Under the pieces are notes generated by a model. It had not been told where the DNA came from. It saw only the letters and a list, made by a program, of their open reading frames with translations, and did not search any database. Both the position numbers and the translations under genes were made by a program. A DNA stretch of 64,000 bases. Origin: Psychroflexus montanilacus (GTDB lineage Bacteria; Bacteroidota; Bacteroidia; Flavobacteriales; Flavobacteriaceae). How positions within the stretch are numbered: position 1 is the stretch's first letter; the number at the start of each line of letters is the position of its first letter. The stretch spans positions 124,001-188,000 of the forward strand of contig NZ_JAIQZC010000004.1 in the NCBI RefSeq assembly GCF_020164535.1, written 5' to 3'. Of the stretch, positions 34,234 through 41,752 are shown piece after piece.

Positions 34234-35487
34234 CTAAATGACTTCTTTGTACTCAACTTCGTCAATTTTGGCTTTAAGCGGGGTAATAAACTCAAAATAT
34301 GAGGGCTTGAGTTCTTCTTTCATAGGTTCAGCATCTGGCAAATCTTGTTTGTATGGATCTACTTGTCTGCCATTCACCCAAAAGCGATAACACACATGAG
34401 GTCCTGTAGCTAAGCCTGTTTGTCCTACATAACCAATGATTTCCCCCTGCTTAACGTATTGTCCTGCTTTTACAGCACGCCTTGACATGTGCAAGTATTG
34501 CGTGGAATATTTATTGGTATGCCTAATCTTTACATAATTGCCGTTTCCTCTGGTATAACTTGCTTTTGTCACAACCCCATCTGCTGTAGACCAAATGGGA
34601 GTTCCTGTGCTTGCTGCGTAATCCGTTCCTTTATGTGCTTTCCAGCGTTTTTGGACCGGATGAAAACGTCTACCCGTATATCTTGAAGAAATTCTGCTAA
34701 ACTTGAGCGGAGCTTTCAAAAAGAAACTTCGAAGTGTCTTTGCATTTTCATCAAAGTAATCAGTACGTCCCGTTGTAGAATCAATTTCAAAATCAAACGC
34801 ATAAAACTCCCTTCCCTTATGCTTCAACACTGCAGCGTCTATACTTTGCAAACCTGCATAAATAGTATCATCAATGTATTTTTCTTTATAAATCAATTTA
34901 AATTGATCCCCTTTCTGAAGTTTAAAAAAGTCAACACTCCATTGGTAAATGTCTGCAAAGCGATTGGTTAATAAGTAGTCTAAGCCTGCTTCATCTATGG
35001 CAGCTGAAAGCGATGAAGAAATGACACCAGAGGTGGACTTTTGTTTTATGGTGACAGGCTTAGATTTAGCCTCGCCTTTCACACTATCCAGACTTATGAC
35101 CGCATAATTGATTTTTGATTTTTGATAGACAAAATGCTCAACACGCTGAGTTGTATCTTTACTTTTTAAAATAACATAAGGTTTACCGTAATTAATCCTT
35201 TTAAAATTCATCACAGAATCTGGGATACCTTCTGTAAGTTGGTATACTTTTGCTGGACTCACACCATGACTGTCCATAATAGTCCCAAAGGTTTCTCCAC
35301 GTTTGACAGTATCAAAAACAACTTCGTAATCGCTTAGAGTAAAACCAAAGACTTTAGGTTCAGGCATTTTTTCTACCTCTACCTTTTCGGTTTCTACTTC
35401 GGAAGGGTCTTCAACATCATCATTACAGGATAGAATAAGAACACCCAATAACAGAAAGTAAATACGAAGTTGAAAAGGTTTGAGCAT
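34234..35487 (-). CDS. M23-family peptidoglycan endopeptidase lipoprotein, 417 aa
   Basis: Starts MLKPFQLRIYFLLLGVLILSCN, a lipoprotein signal with Cys21. A LysM-like/Csd3-type N-terminal part (GETFGTIMDSHGVSPAKVYQL) precedes the LytM (M23) domain at residues about 280-380: KAHKGTDYAASTGTPI (first His, Asp), YLHMSRR and GPHVCYRFWVNGR with the final His ligand. M23 enzymes cleave peptide cross-links in murein; the protein sits in the periplasm on a membrane anchor. The frame is open to a TTG at 35511, but the promoter box at 35509-35516 overlaps that codon, so ATG 35487 is the start. Confidence 0.88.
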   Translation of the reverse strand: MLKPFQLRIYFLLLGVLILSCNDDVEDPSEVETEKVEVEKMPEPKVFGFTLSDYEVVFDTVKRGETFGTIMDSHGVSPAKVYQLTEGIPDSVMNFKRINYGKPYVILKSKDTTQRVEHFVYQKSKINYAVISLDSVKGEAKSKPVTIKQKSTSGVISSSLSAAIDEAGLDYLLTNRFADIYQWSVDFFKLQKGDQFKLIYKEKYIDDTIYAGLQSIDAAVLKHKGREFYAFDFEIDSTTGRTDYFDENAKTLRSFFLKAPLKFSRISSRYTGRRFHPVQKRWKAHKGTDYAASTGTPIWSTADGVVTKASYTRGNGNYVKIRHTNKYSTQYLHMSRRAVKAGQYVKQGEIIGYVGQTGLATGPHVCYRFWVNGRQVDPYKQDLPDAEPMKEELKPSYFEFITPLKAKIDEVEYKEVI

Positions 35488-35508
35488 ATTTGTTTTAATT
35501 AAAAACGC

Positions 35509-35516
35509 CAAAAATA
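35509..35516 (-). promoter_or_regulatory. -7 box for the M23 lipoprotein gene
   Basis: TATTTTTG on the minus strand matches TAnnTTTG and lies 22 bases before ATG 35487. It shows that the M23 gene has its own promoter downstream of the atp terminator and decides its start codon. Confidence 0.5.
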
Positions 35517-35572
35517 CATTTTATTATAAAGATGTGAGCTATAGTTGTTAGCTGTCTTAAGTCTACAAACAA

Positions 35573-35596
35573 AAAAACCTCTTGACAGAGGTTTTT
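35573..35596 (-). terminator. Terminator at the end of the atp operon
   Basis: AAAAACCTCT-TGAC-AGAGGTTTTT is a symmetrical hairpin with A and T runs on its two sides, so it can act in both directions. It lies 29 bases beyond the atpG stop on the minus strand. Confidence 0.8.
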
Positions 35597-35624
35597 CTTA
35601 GTAGTTATAGAATCATCATTTTGA

Positions 35625-36494
35625 TTATTTATCTGCTAAAGCTTCTGCTCCTGCTACAATCTCCAAAATTTCATTAGTAATCGATGCTTGTCTTGCTTTA
35701 TTATAAGATAATTTCAAATCATCTCTCAACTCCGTGGCATTGTCTGTAGCCTTATGCATCGCCGTCATTCTTGCTCCGTGTTCTGAAGCAACAGAATCTC
35801 GAATGGCTTTAAACAATTGAATCTTTAAAGATTTTGGAATTAAATCTTCGACAATTTCAGTTTTACCTGGCTCAAAAATATAGTCTGAAGATAGACCTTC
35901 ACCTTCTTTTGCACTAGCAGGCTTAATCGGAAGAAACTGCTCTTTAGTGATAATTTGAGTCGCGGCATTTTTAAAGCTGTTATACACCAGCTCAATTTTA
36001 TCAAACTTTTCAGTTTTGAAATACGTCATCAATTCATCAGCGATTTCAGAAACAGCATCATAAGTTAGGTCATCATAGATATCATTATAACTTCCTTCTA
36101 TATCATACTTTTTCTTCAGTACATCACCCGCTTTTTTACCTATGCTAAGAATTTTCACATTCTTACTTGGATAAGTCTCCTCAGCAAGACTTCTTACTCT
36201 TTTGATGATGTTTGTATTAAAAGCTCCTGCCAATCCTCTGTTGGAAGATATGGCCACTATCAATACTGAATCTACATCACGCTGGTCTGAATAAGGACTA
36301 CTAGTATCGCTATCCAGAGAAGCACTTAAGTTTTGTAATAATTCAGTAAGTTTCTCGGCATAAGGACGCATATCCTCAATCGCATTTTGAGCGCGATTCA
36401 ACTTTGCAGCAGAAACCATTTTCATAGCACTGGTGATCTGCATTGTTGAGGATACCGATGTAATCCTACTTCTTAATTCCTTTAAATTAGCCAT
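35625..36494 (-). CDS. atpG: ATP synthase F1 subunit gamma
   Basis: The central rotor shaft of F1, turning inside alpha3beta3 and coupling proton flow to ATP synthesis. The 289-residue product has the conserved ends: NLKELRSRITSVSSTMQITSAMKMVSAAKLNRAQ at the N-terminus (seen as consecutive helix motifs) and MTAMHKATDNATELRDDL followed by NKARQASITNEILEIVAGA at the C-terminus, which form the coiled-coil shaft. It is the last gene of the atp operon here; the beta and epsilon genes (atpD, atpC) are not in the window, as expected in Bacteroidota, where they form a separate operon. A terminator follows 29 bases on. Confidence 0.96.
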   Translation of the reverse strand: MANLKELRSRITSVSSTMQITSAMKMVSAAKLNRAQNAIEDMRPYAEKLTELLQNLSASLDSDTSSPYSDQRDVDSVLIVAISSNRGLAGAFNTNIIKRVRSLAEETYPSKNVKILSIGKKAGDVLKKKYDIEGSYNDIYDDLTYDAVSEIADELMTYFKTEKFDKIELVYNSFKNAATQIITKEQFLPIKPASAKEGEGLSSDYIFEPGKTEIVEDLIPKSLKIQLFKAIRDSVASEHGARMTAMHKATDNATELRDDLKLSYNKARQASITNEILEIVAGAEALADK

Positions 36495-36551
36495 AAATTA
36501 TACAAATTTGACTGATTAATGTCCTTAGCAATTGTTTATTGGTATTAAACG

Positions 36552-38132
36552 TTATGCTTTGTATTTTGCAGAGATTTCTTTGGCTGCACTTGTCAATGCA
36601 TCAGTAATTTCATCTGTCAATTTACCAGCCTTTAATTGATCTAGAACATCTCTGTGTTTTGAATTCAAATAAGACAGATAGTCTTTTTCAAATTCTTTGA
36701 TTTTATCTACAGGAACCGATCTCATCAAGTTTTTAGTTCCTGCGTAAACGATCGCGATTTGATCTTCAACAGCAAATGGGCTTGCCTCTGCTTGTTTTAA
36801 AATCTCCACGTTACGCTTACCTTTTTCAATAGTATTTTGAGTCGACGCATCCAAATCTGATCCAAATTTGGCAAAGGCTTCAAGTTCTCTATATTGTGCC
36901 TGGTCAAGCTTCAACGTACCAGCTACCTTTTTCATCGATTTAATTTGAGCGGAACCTCCCACACGTGATACAGAAATACCCACATCAATCGCTGGTCTTA
37001 CACCAGAGTTGAATAAATCTGAAGTTAAGAAGATCTGTCCATCCGTAATCGAAATCACGTTGGTAGGAATGTAGGCAGAAACGTCACCGGCTTGAGTTTC
37101 AATAATTGGAAGTGCGGTTAAAGAACCTCCTCCTTTTACTTTACCTTTCAAAGCTTCTGGTAAATCGTTCATTTGGCTAGCAATCCCATCATCGTTGATG
37201 ATTTTTGCAGAACGCTCCAATAATCTGGAGTGCAAGTAAAATACATCACCAGGATAAGCTTCACGACCTGGAGGTCTTCTCAACAATAAGGACACTTCAC
37301 GGTAAGCTACTGCTTGTTTTGATAAATCATCATAAATTATAAGCGCTGGACGTCCTGTATCTCTAAAGTACTCTCCAATCGCTGCACCAGCTAGCGGAGC
37401 GTATACCTGCATTGCTGCAGGATCTGAAGCATTGGCAGCGACAATAGTTGTATAAGCCAAAGCACCTCTTTCTTCCAAAAGGTTGGCTATACCTGCCACT
37501 GTAGATGCTTTTTGTCCGATAGCTACATAAATACAGTAAACTGGCTCTCCTTTGTCGTAAAATTCTTTTTGGTTAAGAATGGTATCGATACAAACAGAAG
37601 TTTTACCCGTCTGTCTATCACCAATAACCAATTCTCTTTGCCCTCTACCTACAGGTACCATGGCATCGATAGATTTGATACCAGTCTGCATTGGCTCTGT
37701 AACAGGCTCTCTGTAAATAACACCTGGTGCTTTTCTTTCGATAGGCATCAAGAAGGTTTCTCCTTCTATGTCACCTTTTCCATCGATGGTTTCACCCAAT
37801 GTATTTACAACACGGCCTACAATGCCTTCACCAACTTGAATCGAGGAAATCTTCTTGGTTCTTTTCACAGAATCACCTTCATTTATGTCATTGGACTTGC
37901 CAAGAAGAACAACACCTACAGTGTCCTCTTCAAGGTTAAGCACCATTCCATTAAGTCCTCCATCAAATTCTACAAGTTCACCAAGTTGTGCATTGGTTAA
38001 ACCATAAACATTGGCAATTCCATCACCAACCCTTAGAACTGTTCCTACTTCATCCAAAGAGGTTTCAGATTCGAAACCAGAGATTTGCTTTTTTAAGATT
38101 GCTGAAACTTCAGCAGAGTTTACTTCAGCCAT
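36552..38132 (-). CDS. atpA: ATP synthase F1 subunit alpha
   Basis: Non-catalytic nucleotide-binding subunit of F1. In 526 residues it shows the N-terminal beta-barrel ([14 protein letters not shown]), the P-loop [16 protein letters not shown], the segment [20 protein letters not shown] with the alpha-subunit signature, [36 protein letters not shown], and the arginine-finger region [21 protein letters not shown]. Length is slightly over the common 502-515. It lies between atpH (41-base gap) and atpG (57-base gap) on the minus strand. No unusual change is seen. Confidence 0.97.
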   Translation of the reverse strand: MAEVNSAEVSAILKKQISGFESETSLDEVGTVLRVGDGIANVYGLTNAQLGELVEFDGGLNGMVLNLEEDTVGVVLLGKSNDINEGDSVKRTKKISSIQVGEGIVGRVVNTLGETIDGKGDIEGETFLMPIERKAPGVIYREPVTEPMQTGIKSIDAMVPVGRGQRELVIGDRQTGKTSVCIDTILNQKEFYDKGEPVYCIYVAIGQKASTVAGIANLLEERGALAYTTIVAANASDPAAMQVYAPLAGAAIGEYFRDTGRPALIIYDDLSKQAVAYREVSLLLRRPPGREAYPGDVFYLHSRLLERSAKIINDDGIASQMNDLPEALKGKVKGGGSLTALPIIETQAGDVSAYIPTNVISITDGQIFLTSDLFNSGVRPAIDVGISVSRVGGSAQIKSMKKVAGTLKLDQAQYRELEAFAKFGSDLDASTQNTIEKGKRNVEILKQAEASPFAVEDQIAIVYAGTKNLMRSVPVDKIKEFEKDYLSYLNSKHRDVLDQLKAGKLTDEITDALTSAAKEISAKYKA

Positions 38133-38173
38133 AATTTATTTTGCATTAAATGGTAAATACATACCGTTTAGTA

Positions 38174-38701
38174 TTATGATAATTGTCTTTTGAATCGGTT
38201 AAGACTTCCGGAAACACTTGCGTCGTACTGAAGGTCTTTCAACCTGAGTATAAATCCACCAAGAATTGATTCATCGACTTGGTTGGTTAGATTAGCAGTG
38301 TAACCTGTAATTTCTTGTATTTTATTCTGAATTTTATCTTCGATGTCTTTAGTCATTTCAACTGCTGTAATTACTGTGGCAGATTGAATGTGATGGATCG
38401 CATTATAAAGTTCAATATATTCTTGTGAAACGTGTTGTAATAATTCTATTCTATTATTATCTGCGAGGGTTTTGATCAACTTTTGCACTAAAGATTCAGT
38501 GGCACTAAACACTTCCAAAAGAATAGATTCCTTTTTACTCACTTCTATCAAAGGACTTGAAAGTAAGTGTTTCAAATCTTTATGATTGGAAATTGTAGAG
38601 TTGATGGTATTAAAATTCGCAAGAACTTTATCTACCACTTTCTCCTCCTGAGCCAACTCAATGATGGCTTTAGCATAACGTTTTCCTGCTCTACTTCCCA
38701 T
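38174..38701 (-). CDS. atpH: ATP synthase F1 subunit delta
   Basis: Peripheral-stalk subunit linking the top of F1 to the b subunits (OSCP equivalent). The 175-residue product begins MGSRAGKRYAKAIIELAQEE, typical of the helical N-terminal domain, has the central LSSPLIEVSKKESIL segment, and ends with the conserved VDESILGGFILRLKDLQYDASVSGSLNRFKRQL. Gene order and 9-base spacing after atpF place it in the atp operon. The family is poorly conserved, but these ends are diagnostic. Confidence 0.95.
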   Translation of the reverse strand: MGSRAGKRYAKAIIELAQEEKVVDKVLANFNTINSTISNHKDLKHLLSSPLIEVSKKESILLEVFSATESLVQKLIKTLADNNRIELLQHVSQEYIELYNAIHHIQSATVITAVEMTKDIEDKIQNKIQEITGYTANLTNQVDESILGGFILRLKDLQYDASVSGSLNRFKRQLS

Positions 38702-38710
38702 GTGAGTTAA

Positions 38711-39205
38711 TTAGTTAAGTTTTACGTCTTCAAGCATTTTATCCACCAGGTTCATTTGCTCTTTCTTGTCATCCAGTTGTTTTTTCACAACTGATTCAGC
38801 AATCTGAACAGATAGTTCTGCTACTTGAGATTTAATTTCTGCGAGAGCTATTTTCTTTTCGCTTTGTATAGTCGTCTGAGCTTTCTCTAGAATTCGTTCC
38901 GCCTTTTCATTGGCATCTTCAGTTGCTTCAGCGATAATTGACTTTTTCATTTCTTGAGCCTCCTTCAGCATTTCATCTCTTTCTGCTCTGGCTTGTTGAA
39001 GCATTTTTTCATTATCTGCCTTCAGGTTGGCCATTTCTTCCTTAGCCTTTTCTGCTGAAGCCAAAGCATCATTAATCGAATCTTCTCTTTCACCAACAGC
39101 TTTCATCACAGGTTTCCAAGCGAACTTCGTCAACAAGAAAATTAAGATGATAAGGACAACAACTTGCCAAACAAATAAACCGTATTCTGGAGTAATTAGT
39201 TCCAT
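38711..39205 (-). CDS. atpF: ATP synthase F0 subunit b
   Basis: Membrane-anchored peripheral stalk. Residues about 8-28 form one membrane helix (YGLFVWQVVVLIILIFLLTKFAW), followed by the conserved KPVMKAVGEREDSINDALASAEKAKEE and a long charged right-handed coiled coil to the end (LEDVKLN). At 164 residues it is of normal length. It lies 80 bases after atpE, with a terminator-like hairpin in that gap, and 9 bases before atpH. Confidence 0.95.
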   Translation of the reverse strand: MELITPEYGLFVWQVVVLIILIFLLTKFAWKPVMKAVGEREDSINDALASAEKAKEEMANLKADNEKMLQQARAERDEMLKEAQEMKKSIIAEATEDANEKAERILEKAQTTIQSEKKIALAEIKSQVAELSVQIAESVVKKQLDDKKEQMNLVDKMLEDVKLN

Positions 39206-39237
39206 ATGTTATGTAATAATAGTTTTAAAATAAAAAT

Positions 39238-39276
39238 AAAACCCTCACCCAACCAACCGTTGGTTATGAGGGTTTT
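39238..39276 (-). terminator. Terminator-like hairpin between atpE and atpF
   Basis: AAAACCCTCA (39238-39247) pairs with TGAGGGTTTT (39267-39276); inside, AACCAAC pairs with GTTGGTT. On the minus strand it follows the atpE stop by 9 bases and is followed by a T-rich run broken by A. In the middle of an operon it probably ends part of the transcripts or protects upstream mRNA, favouring AtpE, of which 8-15 copies are needed per complex. Confidence 0.65.
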
Positions 39277-39285
39277 TCATCATTC

Positions 39286-39510
39286 TTAAGAGGTTAAAAC
39301 CCCAAGTAAAGCAGCAACTACTCCAAAAAGAGCAACACCCTCTACAAGTGCAGCTGCGATAATCATAGCGGTCTGGATTTTTCCAGAAGCTTCTGGCTGG
39401 CGAGCGATGGCCTCCATTGCGGCACCACCGATTTTACCAACACCAATTGCTCCTCCCAAAACTGCTAATCCAGCTCCTAAAGCTGCAAGTCCTACGTGTA
39501 ATAATTCCAT
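39286..39510 (-). CDS. atpE: ATP synthase F0 subunit c
   Basis: Proteolipid of the rotating c-ring. Two membrane helices flank a polar loop: GLAALGAGLAVLGGAIGVG and, after ARQPE (the loop with the conserved Arg-Gln-Pro), MIIAAALVEGVALFGVVAALLG. The ion-binding carboxylate is Glu57 in LVEGVALF; the next residue is Gly, not Ser/Thr, which points to protons rather than sodium. The 74-residue length is normal. It is 26 bases after atpB; a hairpin in the gap to atpF may raise its expression. Confidence 0.96.
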   Translation of the reverse strand: MELLHVGLAALGAGLAVLGGAIGVGKIGGAAMEAIARQPEASGKIQTAMIIAAALVEGVALFGVVAALLGVLTS

Positions 39511-39536
39511 AGTAAATAAATATTAAAAATTAAAGA

Positions 39537-40625
39537 TTAATGATGTTCATGTTCTTGCACTGCCATTCCTATAAATAGAGCCGACAGCATGGTAAATATA
39601 AATGCTTGCAAAAATGCAACTAGTAATTCTAAAACTGTGATAAACAAAGCAAATGGGACCGAAATAAATGCTACTCCTGCTGTTTCTAATATAAAAATCA
39701 ATCCTATTAAACTCAAAATAATAATGTGTCCGGCCGTGATGTTTGCAAACAAACGAATCATAAGCGCTATTGGCTTAATAAATACCCCAAGTATTTCAAC
39801 TACAGCCAAAATTGGCTTTACAAATGTTGGAATGCCTGGCATCCAGAAAACGTGCTGCCAGTAGTCTTTATTTCCATTAACCAAAATCAAAGCCAGTGTA
39901 AATAACCCTAAAGCTATTGTGATGGAGATGTTTCCTGTCACGTTGGCTGCACCTGGTAACAATCCCATAAGGTTGGAGATCCAGATAAAGAAAAACACAG
40001 TTAAAAGAAAAGGCATGAACTTCATGAATTTCTTCTCTCCTATTTGTGGTCTGGCAATCTCATCTCTTACAAAAATAACCAGTGTTTCCAATATATTCTT
40101 GAAGCCTTTAGGTGCTGCTTTAGATTTTTTATAATGTCTGGCTAGACCTATGAACAAAACAAACATAAGTAAAACGGAAACCAACATAGAGGCTACATTT
40201 TTGGTAACCGAAATATCAAAAGGCCTATTGGCGTTAAGTGCTGCGTGAGTTTCTTCATCAAATTCTAAAGCCTCTTCACCTTCATTCAACACATAAATTT
40301 TCTCATGATAATTCACAAAGTTTTGCCCGTTTGACTCTACAACATATTCGCCTTCTACATCATGATGAAATTCACTAGACATGAAACCAGTCAACCCCTT
40401 ATCTGTCCACAAAATAACCGGTAAAGGAAGCGTGAAAGAATCTTCACCTTCACCAAAAAAATGCCACCCGTGAGAATCACTGATGTGGTGCATTATCATT
40501 TCTGTAGGATTAAAACTTTGATCAATAACTTCTTCCGTATCTATCTGAGCAAAAGAAGAAAAGGAATTCAAAACAAGAATGAGCAATAAAGCCACTGTAA
40601 TCTTTGAAGATTTGTGTGTTGCCAT
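39537..40625 (-). CDS. atpB: ATP synthase F0 subunit a, with N-terminal extension
   Basis: Stator channel of F0. The C-terminal 200 residues carry the membrane helices and the essential Arg in IALMIRLFANITAGHIIIL, plus the TVLELLVAFLQAFIFTMLSALFIGMA segment. As in other Bacteroidota, a signal-peptide-like start (MATHKSSKITVALLLILVLN) and a roughly 120-residue extramembrane domain with many His and acidic residues (MIMHHISDSHGWHFFGEG) precede it. The frame extends to a TTG at 40664, but the promoter box at 40662-40669 overlaps that codon, so ATG 40625 is chosen (362 residues). Confidence 0.95.
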   Translation of the reverse strand: MATHKSSKITVALLLILVLNSFSSFAQIDTEEVIDQSFNPTEMIMHHISDSHGWHFFGEGEDSFTLPLPVILWTDKGLTGFMSSEFHHDVEGEYVVESNGQNFVNYHEKIYVLNEGEEALEFDEETHAALNANRPFDISVTKNVASMLVSVLLMFVLFIGLARHYKKSKAAPKGFKNILETLVIFVRDEIARPQIGEKKFMKFMPFLLTVFFFIWISNLMGLLPGAANVTGNISITIALGLFTLALILVNGNKDYWQHVFWMPGIPTFVKPILAVVEILGVFIKPIALMIRLFANITAGHIIILSLIGLIFILETAGVAFISVPFALFITVLELLVAFLQAFIFTMLSALFIGMAVQEHEHH

Positions 40626-40661
40626 AAAAAGTTGACTTAATATCAATTCGAAAATTTCGTG

Positions 40662-40669
40662 CAAATGTA
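40662..40669 (-). promoter_or_regulatory. -7 box of the atpBEFHAG operon
   Basis: TACATTTG on the minus strand (plus CAAATGTA) matches TAnnTTTG and lies 37 bases before the atpB ATG at 40625, inside the gap after the small membrane gene at 40757. It indicates a separate promoter for the structural atp genes. Confidence 0.55.
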
Positions 40670-40756
40670 AGTTTTTACTTTCTAATTTTAAATGAAAGCT
40701 TTGAAAAAATATTTTTTCAACAAGAAAATATTCGTTTTCAGGCTATTTTTTAAAAA

Positions 40757-41155
40757 TTAATCAATTTCAGAAGATTCTTTTGGGTTAATTAATTTGATAA
40801 CCTGAATAGCTTCAAATATTAAAAACAAGAAATAGGGCACAAAAAAATTGAGAATATTGGAAAAATTGGGCTTGTCATCGGAAATAAATCCCGGAAGCAA
40901 AAACAGGATTGCTGCTAGCATTTTTACTAAACTGGTAGCCATAAAGGCTAAGCCAGCCTGATCCTTAAAATTTGAGTAAACCAACTGGATGATGCCAGCA
41001 ACTGCTAAAGCTGAAATGACATGAAACAGATAAATTGAAACCAGCGAGTAATAGGTGACAATAGAAAATACATAATCTATCACCCAATGGACCACTATAA
41101 TAAAGATTGAAAAAAGTAATATGGATATGTAAGGATTTTGAAAAATCTTCTTCAT
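40757..41155 (-). CDS. Four-helix membrane protein beside AtpZ, 132 aa
   Basis: A small inner-membrane protein with four predicted helices (PYISILLFSIFIIVVHWVI; YYSLVSIYLFHVISALAVAGIIQLVY; FMATSLVKMLAAILFLLPGF; FFVPYFLFLIFEAIQVIKLI). It occupies the place of AtpI in the atp cluster, 3 bases after atpZ and 131 before the atpB start. I recall a flavobacterial DUF family at this position (perhaps DUF6168). It may assist c-ring assembly or act as a channel like AtpI; that is inferred from position and topology only. Confidence 0.7.
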   Translation of the reverse strand: MKKIFQNPYISILLFSIFIIVVHWVIDYVFSIVTYYSLVSIYLFHVISALAVAGIIQLVYSNFKDQAGLAFMATSLVKMLAAILFLLPGFISDDKPNFSNILNFFVPYFLFLIFEAIQVIKLINPKESSEID

Positions 41156-41158
41156 GCT

Positions 41159-41374
41159 TTATTCCTTAAAGTTTTTAAGTGAAATAATGACTCGTCCCAA
41201 AGCAATGAAAATACCTAGTAGAGATAATATAATCGTAAATACCTTAGAGGAGTTGACATAAGTATCGTCCAACCAAACTCCTAAAAAGACAGAGCTGGTA
41301 ATAACTACAGCCATTTGTAAACCGAGTCCAGAAAAATACAACCAAGTGTTAGGCTGATTGTTCCTTTTTGGCAT
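41159..41374 (-). CDS. atpZ: AtpZ/AtpI-like membrane protein, 71 aa
   Basis: A 71-residue protein with two membrane helices (FSGLGLQMAVVITSSVFLGVWL and VFTIILSLLGIFIALGRVIISL) joined by a short loop with DDTYVNSS. The GLGLQMA...GVWLD pattern is typical of AtpZ/AtpI family proteins coded before atpB, involved in ATP synthase assembly and in Mg/Ca transport in some bacteria. Its start overlaps the end of the bactofilin gene by 26 bases, and the next gene begins 3 bases after its stop, so all are co-translated. Confidence 0.82.
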   Translation of the reverse strand: MPKRNNQPNTWLYFSGLGLQMAVVITSSVFLGVWLDDTYVNSSKVFTIILSLLGIFIALGRVIISLKNFKE

Positions 41375-41750
41375 TTCCAGATATTGATTTTACTGCACCT
41401 TTCATGCTGCAAGTAGCATTGAATACTGCGCCTGGTTCAATAGAAAGTTTATCTGTAAACACTTCTCCTTCAATTTTGGCAGTAGCCCTAAGGGTTAAAA
41501 GTTTACTGACTTTTAGCTCTCCTTTGAATTCGCCCTCGAAATCTGCGTTTTCACATTCGATTTCTCCTTCTATATAGCCAGTCTTGCCAACTACGATTTT
41601 ACCAGGAGTTTTAATATTACCAACGACTTTTCCTTCGATACGAAAACTACCTTGAGATTCTATTGAACCTTTAAAAACAGTTCCTTGAGCGATTTTGTTT
41701 TGTTCTTTTGCTAAATCTGAATTCACGGGTTTATTTTTTTCTGCAAACAT
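41349..41750 (-). CDS. Bactofilin
   Basis: A cytoskeletal beta-helix protein that polymerises without nucleotide. Residues about 25-110 are a run of short repeated strands with Gly turns (FKGSIESQGSFRIEGKVVG, then KIVVGKTGYIEGEIE, ADFEGEFKGELKV, AKIEGEVFTDKLSIEPGA), the bactofilin (DUF583) domain. Flexible polar tails flank it. Bactofilins in other bacteria set cell shape or position envelope enzymes. It starts 2 bases after the sprE stop and overlaps atpZ by 26 bases, so it is translated together with both. Confidence 0.9.
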   Translation of the reverse strand: MFAEKNKPVNSDLAKEQNKIAQGTVFKGSIESQGSFRIEGKVVGNIKTPGKIVVGKTGYIEGEIECENADFEGEFKGELKVSKLLTLRATAKIEGEVFTDKLSIEPGAVFNATCSMKGAVKSISGNAKKEQSA

Positions 41751-41752
41751 AT

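Noticed and set aside
37512-38000. 162-codon frame opposite atpA
   Set aside because: Fully antisense to atpA, a conserved gene; no motif; a shadow frame.
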